Assembly: GCA_032207245.1 (NCBI GenBank)
Contig: CM063510.1
Coordinates: 52,038,618-52,102,617, forward strand
Direction: 5' to 3'
From: Pardosa pseudoannulata
Lineage: Eukaryota; Arthropoda; Arachnida; Araneae; Lycosidae
DNA: 64,000 bases
A program made the translations under genes and the position numbers. Positions 25,432 through 36,984 of the stretch are shown here, piece by piece (position 1 is the first letter of the stretch; each line of letters opens with the position of its first letter). The notes under the pieces are model-generated. The model had not been told where the DNA came from. It saw only the letters and a program-made list of their open reading frames with translations, and made no database searches.

Positions 25432-26000
25432 CCCCTTCCGGTATGATTTAATAATGAAAAACTGTGCATGAAATAACCATTTAATTTTTATTTAAAAAAC
25501 TTGTTTCATTTTACAATTCTTACATATTCTTAATTAAAATCCACTTTTTACATAGTGTTAAATAATATCAGAAACAGTAAAATTAAGAAAATATCAAAGC
25601 AAAACATTAATAAGGTATACAGATAATAGTCTTCAAGCTAGTGGTACTTTTCAAAACAAAGTGCAAAGGAATTCTTAATTGTTTACACCTCCAAGTAGTC
25701 TCACTTTTAATTTGATTCTTGTAACACACACGGCATTTCTTAGTAGGTTTTCTTTTATTCTGACTCATTAATTTGGCAATGACTTGTACCAAGAAATTCT
25801 AAGTAAACAATATGCAATAGTGATTTGTGATTTTCACAAGTGATAAAAGTGTTGCCAAATTCAGTACACTAGAAATTTTAAACTAAATTAATTATCATAT
25901 TTAACAGTAACTTTAATCGCATGACGAGTGTAGCTCGTCATTGTGCGGTATGGAATCAAAAACTAATGACGAGCTAGACTCGTCATTTTACCGGAAGAGG
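25432..26000 (-). mobile_element. piggyBac-type element with TTAA ends, internally deleted (family P3)
   Basis: TTAA lies on both sides (25428-25431 and 26001-26004). The left end is ccccttccggtatgattta, and the right end read inward is cctcttccggtaaaatgac, a clear terminal inverted repeat. Inside the right end is a 21-bp palindromic motif, ATGACGAG plus 5 bp plus CTCGTCAT (25967-25987), and a second copy of the same design lies at 25921-25941. The left end has none. The surviving coding end of a transposase lies at 25607-25804 on the minus strand, so the palindromes sit at the promoter-side end. It is 569 bp against roughly 2.4 kb or more for an autonomous piggyBac. Confidence 0.9.
25607..25804 (-). 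pseudogene. piggyBac transposase C-terminal cysteine-rich end (remnant)
   Basis: The minus-strand frame reads RNFLVQVIAKLMSQ, then KRKPTKKCRVCYKN and TTWRCKQ. That is the basic linker plus the first Cys-x-x-Cys knuckle and a following Arg-Cys pair of the C-terminal zinc-binding domain of piggyBac transposases. Just after RIPLHFV the frame slips: the expected continuation (CFEKYH-like) is in another frame and is followed by a stop. RNase-H-like DDD catalytic residues are absent. The family assignment rests on motif recognition only. Confidence 0.75.
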
Positions 26001-26327
26001 TTAAGGAATCAAACGTGCAAGAAAAGTTTTTATTTTTATTTAAAAACGTTGCTATGGACAAACATTTTAAAATATGGCTTCTGTGCTGCGGGAAATGATA
26101 ATAAACTCAAGACATACATATTGAGGAATGAGATCGAGGCCTTATTTAATACATACTTTTAAAGTGATTAATTAGGTTTTTTACATCCCTACAGGAGTAA
26201 TCGTATCATAATCCACAAGTGAAATCTGTCACCCCTTAGACTTCCTGTGCTATCCTGAGATCATAAATAAATTTAATCCAACCATCATAGAAAGTCAGTT
26301 TAAAATATATAATTTCACACTATTTAA

Positions 26328-26669
26328 CCCCTTAATGAACAATTTTTCCTAAAAAGGCAGGCCAAAAAAATTTTTTTTTAATGTAATGTTTTTTAATGTA
26401 AAAGCACAATTTAGACCGTTGAGTTTAGAAAAAAATATATATATTTGATACTTGAATAAATAAGTGTTATACCTTACAATAGCATGTAAATGATAAATAT
26501 CAATAAAACGATTTTTTTTTCTTTCACATTGTTATTTTCAATTCTCGATTGCATTCGAGTGTGAAAAATTATAGCAACATAACGTACTACGCTGCTCGAA
26601 TTATCTCGAGTGTTCACAGTTTGGCTATTTTAGAGCGCTCGAGTGAACTTGAGCGTACATGTTAAGGGG
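26328..26669. mobile_element. TTAA-type (piggyBac-like) non-autonomous element, family P1 copy 2 (342 bp)
   Basis: It has perfect TTAA flanks (26324-26327 and 26670-26673), left end ccccttaatgaac and right end gttaagggg. The palindrome inside the right end has decayed to GCTCGAGTGAACTTGAGC. The inner palindrome (CTCGAATTATCTCGAG) is better preserved than in the 17.7-kb copy. Long blocks match the 17727-18290 element, for example gtaaatgataaatatcaata and attctcgattgcattc. It is shorter than copy 1 through deletion of the left-centre part. Confidence 0.85.
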
Positions 26670-26822
26670 TTAATTAAATTAATTAATTAATCAATTTATT
26701 TTTGCTTTTACACACGCACGGACAGATAGTATACACACATACACACTACAAATAAATGTATGTAATACGCATTAATGTATTTGTAATAATAAAATTCTTT
26801 TAAAGTAAAATCCTAATTTTAT

Positions 26823-26826
<4 letters not shown>

Positions 26827-26864
<38 letters not shown>

Positions 26865-26866
26865 TA
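26827..26866. repeat. (CA)n(TA)n microsatellite
   Basis: A (CA)n run at 26827-26852 is followed by a short (TA)n run. Confidence 0.95.
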
Positions 26867-27102
26867 TATTAAAAAATTCAGAAATAGCTAGAGAGTCTAC
26901 AAACCTTCTTACTTATTAACAGACATCAATTTGCGGTAGTATTTGAAACGAAATTTTTCAAACGAATAAGATATGTTTGTATAAATTTCATTAATTAGTT
27001 TTTAAAAAACTTAAACAGGTTTAGCATAATAGTGAAACATTATAGATGGCATCTGAACTAGGTAAACATTCTAAGAAGTTTCATTCATAAATCTTTTAGC
27101 AT

Positions 27103-29060
27103 GAATCATGTTTATTAAATGTCTACTTGTTCGTTATAATAACTCAGCAATTATTTCCCCAAAACTGCCAGTGCTTTGTGATATTTTAGACTAACCGATT
27201 TTTAAATCCTTTTAAGTCTTTTAAGCAAACCGTATATTGCCTTTGAAATTTTAAACTCGTTAAATGACAAATTACCTGATTTCTTCTGGGAAAGTAAAGA
27301 GTCATTTCTTAAACATGACCTTTTTCCTATTTAGTTGTATAATCTACAACTAATGTATTTCGATTAGTTTAAGTGCAAAAGTTGTTTCATTAGAAGAAAC
27401 AAGAAGATTTGAAGAAAGGAATCAAGTAAGGTTCCTCTAGCAAACTCGGCAGTAAAAATTGTTATTTATTTTTTCTAAACTAGCTCATTTTTTACTTAAT
27501 TGAAAGACATGCTATAGTTATATTCCCAAAAACAAAAATCAATAGATATCCCATGGTAATTAATAGTACAAAATATTTCATTTCCTAGTTGAATGAATCC
27601 TGTTTATTAAATGTGTACTTGCTAGTTATCTTTACTCAGCTATTATTTCTCCAAAAATTCCAGTTCTTTGTGTTATTTTAGACTCCCCAATTTTTAAATC
27701 CTTTTAAGTCTTTTAAGTATATTGCCTTTGAAATTTTAAACCCGTTAATTGACAAATTACCTGATTTCTACAGGGAAAGTTAAGAGTCATTTCTTAAACA
27801 TGACATTTTCTCTATTTAGTTGCGTAATCTACGACTAATGTATTTCGATTACTTTAAGTGCAAAAGTTGTTTCATTTGAAGAAACAAGAATATCTGAAGA
27901 AAGGAATTGAGTAAGGTTTCTCTAGCAAACTCGCAAGTAAAAATTGTTATTTATTATTTTCTAAACCAGCTCTTTTTTTACTTAATTGAAAGACATGCTA
28001 TAGTTATATTCCCAAAAGCAAAAATCAATAGATATCTCATGGTAATTAATAGTACAAAATATATCATTACCTAGTTGAATGAATCCTGTTTATTAAATGT
28101 GAACTTGCTCGTTATCGTTACTCAGCAATTATTTTTTGAAAACTTCCAGTGCTTTGTGATATTTTAGTCTCCCGATTTTGAAATCCTTTTAAGTCTTTTA
28201 AGCCAACCGTATATTGCCTTTGAAATTTTAAACCCGTTAATTGACAAATTACCTGATTTCTTCTGGGAAAGTAAAGAGTCATTTCTTAAAATGACCTTTT
28301 TTATATTTAGTTGTGTAATCTAAAACTGATATATTTTGATTAGTTTAAGTGCAAAAATTGTTACATTAGAAGGAACAAGAAGATTTGAAGAAAGGAATTG
28401 AGTAAGGTACCACTAGGAAACTCGCCAGTAAAATTTGTTATTTATATAATCTAAACCATCTCATTTTTTTACCTAATTGAACGACGCGCTATACTTATAT
28501 TCCGAAAAGCAAAAATAAATAGATATTCCATGGTAATTAACAGTACAAAATATATCATTACCTAGTTCAATGAATCATGTTTATTTAATGTGTACTTGCT
28601 CGTCATACTTACTCAGCAATTATTTCTCCAAAACTTCCAGTTCTTTGTGATATTTTAGACTTCCCAATTTTTAAATAATTTTAAGTCTCTTAAGCCAACC
28701 GTATATTGCCTTTGAAATTTTAAACTCGTTAATTGACAAATTACCCGATTTCTTCTGGGAAAATAAAGAGTCATTTCTGAAACATGACCGTTTTCCTATT
28801 TAGTTGTGTTATCTACAACTAATGTATTTCGATTAGTTTAAGTGCAGAAGTTGTTTCATTAGAAGAAACAAGAAGATTTGAAGAAAGGAAACAAGTAAGG
28901 CTCCTGTAGCAAACTCGACAGTAAAATTTTCTATTTATTTTTTTCTAAACCAGCTCACTTTTTACTTAATTACCATGGGATATCTACTGATTTTTGCTTT
29001 AGGGAATATAATTCTAACACGTCTTTCAATTAACAGAACAAAATACAACATTACCTAGTT
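27103..29060. repeat. Tandem array of four units of about 490 bp
   Basis: Units start at gaatcatgtttattaaatgt or a variant: 27103, 27595, 28081 and 28572 (spacings 492, 486, 491). Common landmarks are ccagtnctttgtgatatttt, then tatattgcctttgaaatttt, gacaaattacctgatttct, gaagaaacaagaag and aattgaaagac. No frame is kept open across units, so this is non-coding. The fourth unit has an internal inversion, listed separately. Confidence 0.92.
28970..29032 (-). repeat. Inverted segment inside the fourth 490-bp unit
   Basis: Where units 1-3 read aattgaaagacatgctatag and onward to ccatggtaatt, unit 4 reads the reverse complement: taattaccatgggatatct and onward to acgtctttcaatta. The 63-bp segment is bounded in the normal units by ttaatt and aattaa, a short inverted repeat that could have mediated the flip. 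Confidence 0.85.
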
Positions 29061-30575
29061 TTTGCTCTGCATATGAAGTGAAAATCAAAAATAGATTTTG
29101 AGTAAGAATCTTAACTTTTATGAGAACGTATGAAATAATATAGAGGTTGTAATTTCATTTGTAAATTAAAGACATAGATTTAGACAGGTTATTCTTTTTC
29201 AAACTTTGAAGGATCAGTCTAGGTATTCCACAGATTACTGAATAATCAGTGCATAACCCTATGTCTGCCCTCAGTGGTAATATACCTTAAAATTCAGTGG
29301 TTGACTAAATATTCACGTATGTAGTATCATTAGTGATACTTTAATTTTTTTTGGATCTGTTTCAATCCCTTTTCAAGCACACTATTCAAATAAAAACAAA
29401 AATACACTGTGACTTAAATTTTATCAGGCATGTTTTAAGCTCCTATTAGAGATTTATAAAATTTCGTTTACCTGTCTCAGGTTTCGAAAGTAGTAGCAAA
29501 ACTATATAGTTCAAAGTCAAAGGATAGATTTCGAAAAATAAAGAGTTTAAAACATTCGATATTGTTAATTAAAACTCACCATTAATTAAGTTAAGTACTT
29601 TAGATCTAACACCTAATGCGTGACAAAGCTAATGCTCCCACATAATAATCTCATAAAGGCAATTAATTCTAGAATAGCATTTAATATAACACTACATTTG
29701 AATAAGATAATACCATTACAATATAATATCATAAAGGTAATTAATTTTACGAATGTAGCATTAAAATCAGTAGAATGGGTAGGAAATTTGAAAAAAATAT
29801 AGAGAGAATTTTGTATAAATGCTTTAGAAATAAACAATAATTATGTCTTTAGTGAGCATGAAATAGTTTACTTACATAATATTAATAGTTTACTTACTAG
29901 AATTACTTTAGTTGATTATAGATGATTTAGATTATAGTTGTGGTTAGATTATTATAGTTCTAAGTAATTCCTAATTAAAAATAAAAATATTAAAAATATA
30001 AATATTCCTTTTTCAATTAAAATTTGTTTCGCATCTACATAATGTATAGAAATGAGTAATTAGCGCTTTTTTCATGCATTTTTAACTTTAAGACTGATCT
30101 CACAGTTATTTTATTAGATCCTATATTACAGGCTATTTTAAAAGTACCAGTGAAAGATTGGTTACAACTTTCTTAAAGATGGTTGACGAATAGTATTATC
30201 CATGGAAAAGCCATTTTTCATCTTAGCAGCAAGTTTCATGTTTCGGTAAACCATTATAAATGTTGTTGTAATGTAATTACAACGAAAAGACCAGTGTTCG
30301 TTATCAAAGAAAAAACATTAAAATATACTTTATATTTGAACTAAAACATTTATTATGTAGACTAGTTATTTACAGATATTATATCTTGTTTAATATATGA
30401 CATTCATTCATCGAATTCATCAATGTACATCAATTAATTACAATTTTCTTTTTGTATACGTTATTCCTTAATCAAAAGATTATGAGACCCAAGGTAATAA
30501 TTATGAATATTATAATTAATAATTATGAATATTAATAAGTTTACCTCCAATAATTACAGGGGAGGAGACTGGGGC
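29061..30575. other. AT-rich intergenic DNA, no gene seen
   Basis: Two overlapping short frames on opposite strands near 29613-29837 show no motif. A weak local duplication (atcataaaggnaattaatt) is present at about 29649 and 29728. Confidence 0.4.
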
Positions 30576-31077
30576 TGTCAACAAGCTTTACGTCCGTGTG
30601 GGCGTAAAGGATGTCGGTACTGGCGTAGCGGCCGTTATTTTGCAGTCGGTGCGGGCTTGCTGGTTCGGAATAGATTCCTGGCCCGGGCGCTCTGACTTGC
30701 TTACGGGGTATCGATATCCAGCAACTCTAGAATCCCGACCTCGACTCCTTTCCCAACTTTGTTTGCTATCTTTTCATCTCGGTTCTTCAACGCCCCTTCT
30801 TTTCTCTGTCCCAATCATTTGTTGGGGAAATTTTCCCACAGCTTCGTTCCCTTCGGGTGTGCAGGTGGGCTTATTTAAATGGCCCCTTTGGTGAAAGTTG
30901 ACATTGTTTAGCCCCTGGCCCTATGTCTCACGGCTACATCCCTGTCTGGGCTTGACCGTTACATTTGTGTTACTAGGTGAACTATAACTCCTCCGCAGGG
31001 GTCCCCACTAAAACTCAAAGTCAGCTGCTGCACCTAAATTCTTCTTCGAAATTTAGTCCACAGCTATGTATGCAAGT
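30576..31077 (+). mobile_element. LTR-like GC-rich block (possible 5' LTR or solo LTR)
   Basis: This GC-richer block could start at TGTCAACAAGC (30576) and end near ATGTATGCA (about 31074), giving TG and CA termini. It is immediately followed by a string like a tRNA-Lys primer-binding site (31078-31095). No second LTR, gag or pol follows; 31.1-31.2 kb is ordinary DNA and a MITE follows. The open frame at 30598-30894 has no recognised domain and is probably compositional. Confidence 0.4.
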
Positions 31078-31095
31078 GGTGCCCATCGTGGGAAA
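31078..31095 (+). promoter_or_regulatory. Candidate retroelement primer-binding site (tRNA-Lys type)
   Basis: tggtgcccatcgtgggaa differs by only a few bases from the tRNA-Lys(CUU)-complementary site tggcgcccaacgtggggc that I recall for many retroelements. TGG would pair with the tRNA CCA end. Its position just after a block ending in CA supports the reading, but there is no internal coding region to confirm it. Confidence 0.4.
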
Positions 31096-31243
31096 GTACA
31101 TCGGTACAAGTGTGTTATTAAAAAGTGTCATTATAGATTCAGTAACTAATAAAGCAAACGAATTTATTTTCTCTGTAGGTAAGGCTGAACTTACGATATT
31201 TTTAATAATCTAGATTAATAATATAAAAAAAACTAGTATGGAC

Positions 31244-31529
31244 AATCCGTTGTTCCCGAAAGGAAGCAAAAACATGAGGGGCTGTATCGAAAATTTCATA
31301 TATTATTAAAAATCTCAGTGGCGAGTAAATGGGTAAATATCTAATATTTCTTTCACTGCATGATATTTCAAATTTGAGGCTGTCATAAAAGCGAATGTTT
31401 GTTCCGGCTGCAGAAGAAACATTGATCCTGCTGTTCGCAATATACTGTATGTATATTTTGTATTTATATAAAATAATATATTTGGATACAGCCCCTCATC
31501 TTTTTACTTCCCTTCGGGAAGAACGGATT
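31244..31529. mobile_element. MITE-like element with 47-bp terminal inverted repeats
   Basis: The left arm (31244-31292, starting aatccgttgttcccgaaagg and holding atgaggggctgtatc) matches the reverse complement of the right arm (31481-31529), with about 42 of 47 positions identical. The loop is about 190 bp and non-coding. The outermost right bases (aacggatttcga) also begin the tandem unit at 31522, so the exact right edge and target duplication cannot be set. The superfamily is unknown. Confidence 0.75.
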
Positions 31530-31960
31530 TCGAGCTTGATCTTTATCAGAATTTTTAAGCTGCATTGTTGGTATTTTCACAAAAGTTGATCTATATATTT
31601 AACTAATACATTATGCACATATATTATCATATTATCCTATTTTGATTGTATTCACGCATGCGCAGTAAAAACATAATTTAGTAAACCTGCTCATTTTTCA
31701 CCCAATAACCATAACGGATTTCGAACTTGACCTATCGACTATCATTTTCAGAATTTTCAAGAATTTTTGGTACTTTCACAAAAGTTGGTCTATACATTTA
31801 ATTAATACATTATGTATTAATTAAATGTACTTAAAGTTAATTTGTACTTAAAGCTGTTGTAGTTAAATATACTCTGCACATTATATTTTAATTATATTAA
31901 CGCATGCACAGTGAAACATTATTTAGTAAACCTGCTCATCTCTCATCCAATATTTATTAT
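31522..31960. repeat. Two-unit tandem repeat (191 and about 247 bp)
   Basis: Units start at aacggatttcga (31522 and 31713). Both contain ttttcacaaaagttg, then taatacattatg, a cacgcatgcgcag-like segment (acgcatgcacagt in unit 2) and tttagtaaacctgctcat. Unit 2 has an extra stretch of about 55 bp after cattatg (attaattaaatgtacttaaa and following), itself locally repetitive. Confidence 0.8.
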
Positions 31961-34504
31961 TTTTCGATTGTGTACAATGTATTTTGACATACGTCCAGAA
32001 AATGTCATTATCTGATATTGAGAACACTGCAAATTATAAGCAAAACACATAGAGAAATTTAGAACGGTTTTTTTAAAAAAAAACCTTAATTTTTCACCGA
32101 TTATATCATGTGCTAAAGTTTCATAGCTTTTCATACATTACTTTTTACAGGGTTATCCAAAACATAATCGTTTTTCTTCAATTTGTTGACGGTCCCCTAT
32201 GGGATTTCGGGAAAAATTCTTTGCTGAAATATATGACGTCTACCATCCTGTTTACATGCCTGAGGTTTTAGGATAATTTCTTTTGTAATCAACAAAATGT
32301 CTAAAATCGCATGTGACCTGTCGTCATTGGAAATATAGATTATAACCCAAAGTATTGAATAAGAACTATTTGAAAATGTCTTCTATAAAAATCATTAATA
32401 TATATTATATTAATAATCTAATTTATGACAGTAAAGTTTATTAACGTACGATGAAAAGTAGACAATTGTTTCTCTTTATTTACACTTCATAGTTTTATTA
32501 GGGAAAATCATAGAAATTTCAGGCAAATTTAACTCATCTGAAATTTTATATTAATCTTAAATTAAAACGTCATTTGATCCTTAAATCTTCAATATTACTT
32601 TACCATCACACACACAAAAAAATTATTTATAGATAAACGGCCTGAAATAGAGCTGTCATGAGAAATTGGAAGTATTGATTTAAATCTATGAATTCTGCGA
32701 AATCTAATTATATAAATAAAATAAACCGTAATCATACGTTTGGATCACTGAAAATCATTAATCATTATTTTGGGGATGCATCCCATCCATTACTTAAAAG
32801 CATTAAAATGATTCTGATGATTACGTGAATTTCTCATCCTTCATTTCTCATAAATTTTACATCGGTTCAAAAATAATCTTATTTAACTTATGACGCGATG
32901 TTATCCAAGATATGTTTCATCGGAGGATCAAACTCTCGGTAATTCGATTTTTCGTAATGACAAAATCGATTACTTAATTAAGAAATTCGAGACAGCCATC
33001 AATATTCTTTAATTTGATCGTCAAGAACATGGTTTGTTCTTCTTTCCACATTTAAACAACTGATGGCTTTGGTTAGTTGTGTCACGGTTAAACCTTCATT
33101 AGTTTTGAAGTTCAGATGGATTTTTATCAATTCATTTTTTGTCTGTATTAAATTCTTTAATTATATTTCGATTTTAAAAAGTTTTACGTTGATTTTTTTT
33201 TAGTTTTAACTTTATTAAAGGATAAAAAAATAAACAGATCTTTAATAAAATTATTTACCACTTCAGGTTTAAAAAACTCATGTATCTAATTTAAGCAATA
33301 AAAAGAGTTTCAAAAAATGTTTTAGGATATTTATTTAAAGCTAACGAGGAAATAAGTCTAAAAAATACGCTAAAGTTTTATTGTGTCATTGACCAAGCGT
33401 TCTATGATTTTTACTTCTTTGTCGACTAGATTGGAATACGGGAAAATCGTTATTGTCCCTTTACTTCCGGTTATAGATATATAAATAGACATTATAGATT
33501 CTTAATTTTAATACACAAGAAGCTCGTCAAGTTTCGAAGATCATCCCATAAGAAATAATGGATTCTAAAAATACAAATAAAAATACTTTTTAAGAGAATT
33601 ATTTATATTTTTTACGAAAGTAAAAGATATTAGTAGTGCAATTAGAGATACATCTGTTAACAAACGAAATACTTCGAAATAGAGATTTACAAAGCATGAA
33701 AAGCTATTTCTTTGTGCCTCAAGTTGCATCCTCCATAAATGTCAGTCAAAGATGCAATTCCTAAACAATCGATCTGACCCTCCTACCTCAAATCCATGAA
33801 TCACTGACAGATGTACAATGCATCCATTTTCGGAACGTTTTTGGAGGTCGAAAATTTGACACAATTGTATAATTACATTAAAGAGACTCTCGATCTGAAA
33901 AGTCTAGATTAAAATTGACAATTTTGATTTACTTTCAATTAAACGTTTTGTTCTATTCAGTACAATATTTTTTGTACATCATTTATAAATTTTAACTTTT
34001 TTAAAATTTATGTAGAATTGTTATATGGTTTGTTTTGTTTTGCAGCTTTACAATCTACTACTTTGTTACATGAAAGCTAATGAGACGGGGACCTATTTCT
34101 TAGACACGATTATGAACGGCTATTAGCACCCATTTTAGTATTATCATTTAATTCCTCAAACTCCGGTACTGAAAACCAGCACCGAACGACGAAAAAATTA
34201 TCTTCTTAAAAAAGATTTTTTTTCCGTTCTCAAAAAATAAAAAAGTTCTTTAAGAGTTCATGTTTTATTTATGAATCATTTGCTATGCAAAATTAGCGTT
34301 ATTTGAAACATGCGATACTTTATTCATTGAATAAAAAATGTATAAAAATGAAAATCGTAAAATATTTTACAAAGAGAAAGAAATATTTATAACTCAATGA
34401 AGTACTTATATGTAACACTGATAAAAGCACCTAATACCATTAATTCTGATTATTAGATAACGAAAGAGTAAGGGAAAAATACTAATCGGTATATCTCCTA
34501 TATA
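31961..34504. other. AT-rich intergenic DNA, no gene seen
   Basis: Nothing supportable beyond short random frames. There is no repeat relation to other parts of the window that I can see. Confidence 0.4.
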
Positions 34505-34510
34505 ATAATA

Positions 34511-35150
34511 GCCGAACGCTGGCCGATTGGGTAGGGTGCTGGTCTTCGGTACCAGAGTTCATGGGTTCGAATCCCATTGTGGCATGGATGTTCGTAGTCG
34601 TTCGGAATCGGCTTTCAGCTGTACTGATAAGGAAGGCCAGGAGCCTGGTTGACTGGCTCACCGCTAATCAAGACGCCATCGTGCGGCCATGATTTTAACC
34701 TAAAACCACACCGAAAGGGTCAAATTACTCCCTCACGAATAGTCATCACAGCTGCCCTGTGCAGATATTGCTTCCTTCACAAACACCTGCTCTCATATCA
34801 GAAAGTTCCATGTAGTACACCGAGTCAACCGGACTTTTAACCTGGGCAGGACTCCTGCGGATTATCTCCTGCACTTTCGTAAACTGCATTAGTTGTACTT
34901 ATTAGTCTAGATGTTCTACTTTTTTTTGGTTATTTTAAATTTTGTGGGCGGAATGCTGACTTGGCCCCTGCGTAACGCATTGTTGCCGGACGGTCAGACC
35001 GAATCAGCAATTCAACACCCTACATCCGACTTCGGGTGGGTGGCTGGTTACTAGTACACGGCTTTAAGCTGTTGGTCCCGGTCTCATTAACCCTCGTGTT
35101 CCAAAAAAGTAGACCGTAGCACTCCAAACCCCACCAAACCAAACCGAAAA
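34511..35150 (+). mobile_element. tRNA-derived SINE, long form
   Basis: The tRNA-like head has an A-box-like ggccgattgggtagggtgct (34521-34540) and a B-box gggttcgaatccc (34563-34575). The body starts ggatgttcgtag and contains aatcggcttt. The distal part carries ggtcccggtctcatta, then ccctcgtgttccaaaaaagt and caccaaacc. The same head, body start and distal part occur in the short copy at 45295-45478, which lacks about 450 bp between two cggctttcagctgt-like strings (about 34609 and 35060). The frame at 34649-34840 lies wholly in the SINE and is not a gene. Confidence 0.8.
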
Positions 35151-35472
35151 GCAGCTGTCCACTCATTCGACCATGAACCACTAATACAAGCAATATATTT
35201 TAATTATTTTGTTTCAAGCAAGAAAAAGTATGAGTAATATTTATCATATTCAGTTGTAGAGTTCAGATTGCAAAATAAAGTAGAGGAGCCCAACTAGATG
35301 CTACAACAAGTTTAAACAAAATTTCGACATTCGTTAATCGACTCGCTAATCGTTTTGGAGTTTATGCCTGGCAAGGTTCATATCTACAATATCGAAACTT
35401 TTCGCTATATAAAATACAGATTGAAATAAAAAAGAAACGTTTACAAAGAGATGTTTCAATATCTAGTAAAAT

Positions 35473-35610
35473 TTACACTTAACACATTATATGAGGGATA
35501 CGTACTAGTACATTTCTGACGATCGATATCTGAGCGCGGGACCCGTACTAGTACGTGTTCTGACAATTGATACTTGAGTGCGGTACACGTACTTATACGG
35601 TTTAGTGTAA
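35473..35610. repeat. Mini-element with TTACACT ends and 43-44-bp palindromic repeats
   Basis: The ends are TTACACT (35473) and AGTGTAA (35610). Inside, a unit of 43-44 bp occurs about 2.5 times, each with a GTACTAGTAC-type palindrome (35502-35511, 35545-35554, degenerate at 35589-35598) and a ttctgac, gata, tgag, gcgg series. The central copy extends to the perfect 12-mer CGTACTAGTACG. GC content is well above the flanks. The minus-strand open frames here cover the repeats and are not credible genes. Confidence 0.6.
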
Positions 35611-36780
35611 CAACATGGTTTGTTTGTGGGTACAAAATAACGGTATATACAAGAAAACGAAGCCGAATGTTCTTGTTTACTACATAGATTCTGGAAATAT
35701 TCAGACAAATAAAAACTAGTTTTAACATCAGTCGATGCGGAACCACAGAACGGAAAAAAAATTAAAACTATATACTACTATTTCTATTTGATTTTTCATA
35801 TTTACGATACTATTATAAATTTATCCACTAAAAATTATATTTTTTGTTTACAAAAATCTTATGGTTGTTATTTATATATTTCTATTTATATATGTTTATA
35901 TATTTCAATATAAAGTACGAAATGTTGGTTAAAAAATTAAATAACTTTCGATCTATTGAAATTTAACTGAATAAGTAAATTTACGCTCAAAATGCCTGCT
36001 CCAGGTACAATGCCTCTGCGAAATGTACCCTCACACAATGTTTTAAGAGATTTTTTAAATTTAAAATATGAAATAGCTTTAAAATTTTACTTTGGGAATA
36101 AACGAATGCCTCTTTGTTATTGTTGGGAATAATGTCATTGTCATAAAAATTTAGTTTTTAATATACACATTTCAAATATTATTTTGTGTTTAAGTGTATT
36201 TCCTCTTCTCTTTTAGTGTATATTTTCATGTTATTTTAAAAGTTATACTACTTTAAACTTATATAGATTTCTCTTTTTTATTTAGAGCGTTATTAAAGAT
36301 CTTACAAAAAATTCATTAAAAGAAGACCATAGCGTTTTATTGTATGATGAATAGAAAAAGGAATGTTAAAATAATGATACCACATTCCGAAGTGTACTAT
36401 ATTTCCTTTAGTAACATCTCTTATAGACTTTAAAGTCTATGTCTATAAGTAAGCTCTTCATAAAATCATAGTGAAATTTAGACTTTAATTTCTAAGTGCC
36501 TAATAAACGCAGAAAAACAACACTTAAGTCCCAGAATGTATATCATAATTTGAATATTGTGATTTTATATTTTAGTCTTGTATTCTGTTTTTATCAGATT
36601 CACGGTAGAGATTAGTAATTTTGTGGAAGTATTCTGTTTTCTAAATAACTATCACAGGTTTGAGCCTGTAATTATTTAAAGTATCAAATATATCTACCTC
36701 TTCTTTACCCTCACTTACTCAAATAATTTTGTTCTCATATTAGTGCCCTCAATTTTCTTTTATACACTGTTGCCTTCCAG
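35611..36780. other. AT-rich intergenic DNA, no gene seen
   Basis: No gene is seen. A small local palindrome-like duplication, gactttaaagtctatgtcta, lies near 36427-36446. Confidence 0.4.
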
Positions 36781-36847
36781 CACAAACAGCAGGATATCAT
36801 CCCTAATTTGTAAGATTACTATAGAAATTTTATTTCATGGTATATCG

Positions 36848-36889
<42 letters not shown>
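36848..36889. repeat. Homopolymer of 42 adenines
   Basis: An uninterrupted A run follows a repeat segment (gcaggatatcat, then tttatttcatggtatatc) that recurs without such a run at 37863, 39391 and 40747. It therefore looks like expansion of a short A tract inside that segment, not a retroposon tail. The true length may be uncertain in the assembly. Confidence 0.9.
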
Positions 36890-36891
<2 letters not shown>

Positions 36892-36984
36892 AACATTTCA
36901 AGCTTAAAGATTTTATAAGATTTGAAACTTATGTATAGATAAAGTAAATCTCACATATTTTTTTTAAATTTTTATTTGCGTCGT

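Noticed and set aside
30598..30894. 98-codon open frame with an attractive serine- and leucine-rich sequence
   Set aside because: No domain is recognised. It lies in an LTR-like block, with no supporting splice or codon pattern.
34518..34590. Functional tRNA gene
   Set aside because: A and B boxes are present, but acceptor-stem pairing is poor and the sequence continues into a SINE body shared with 45.3 kb.
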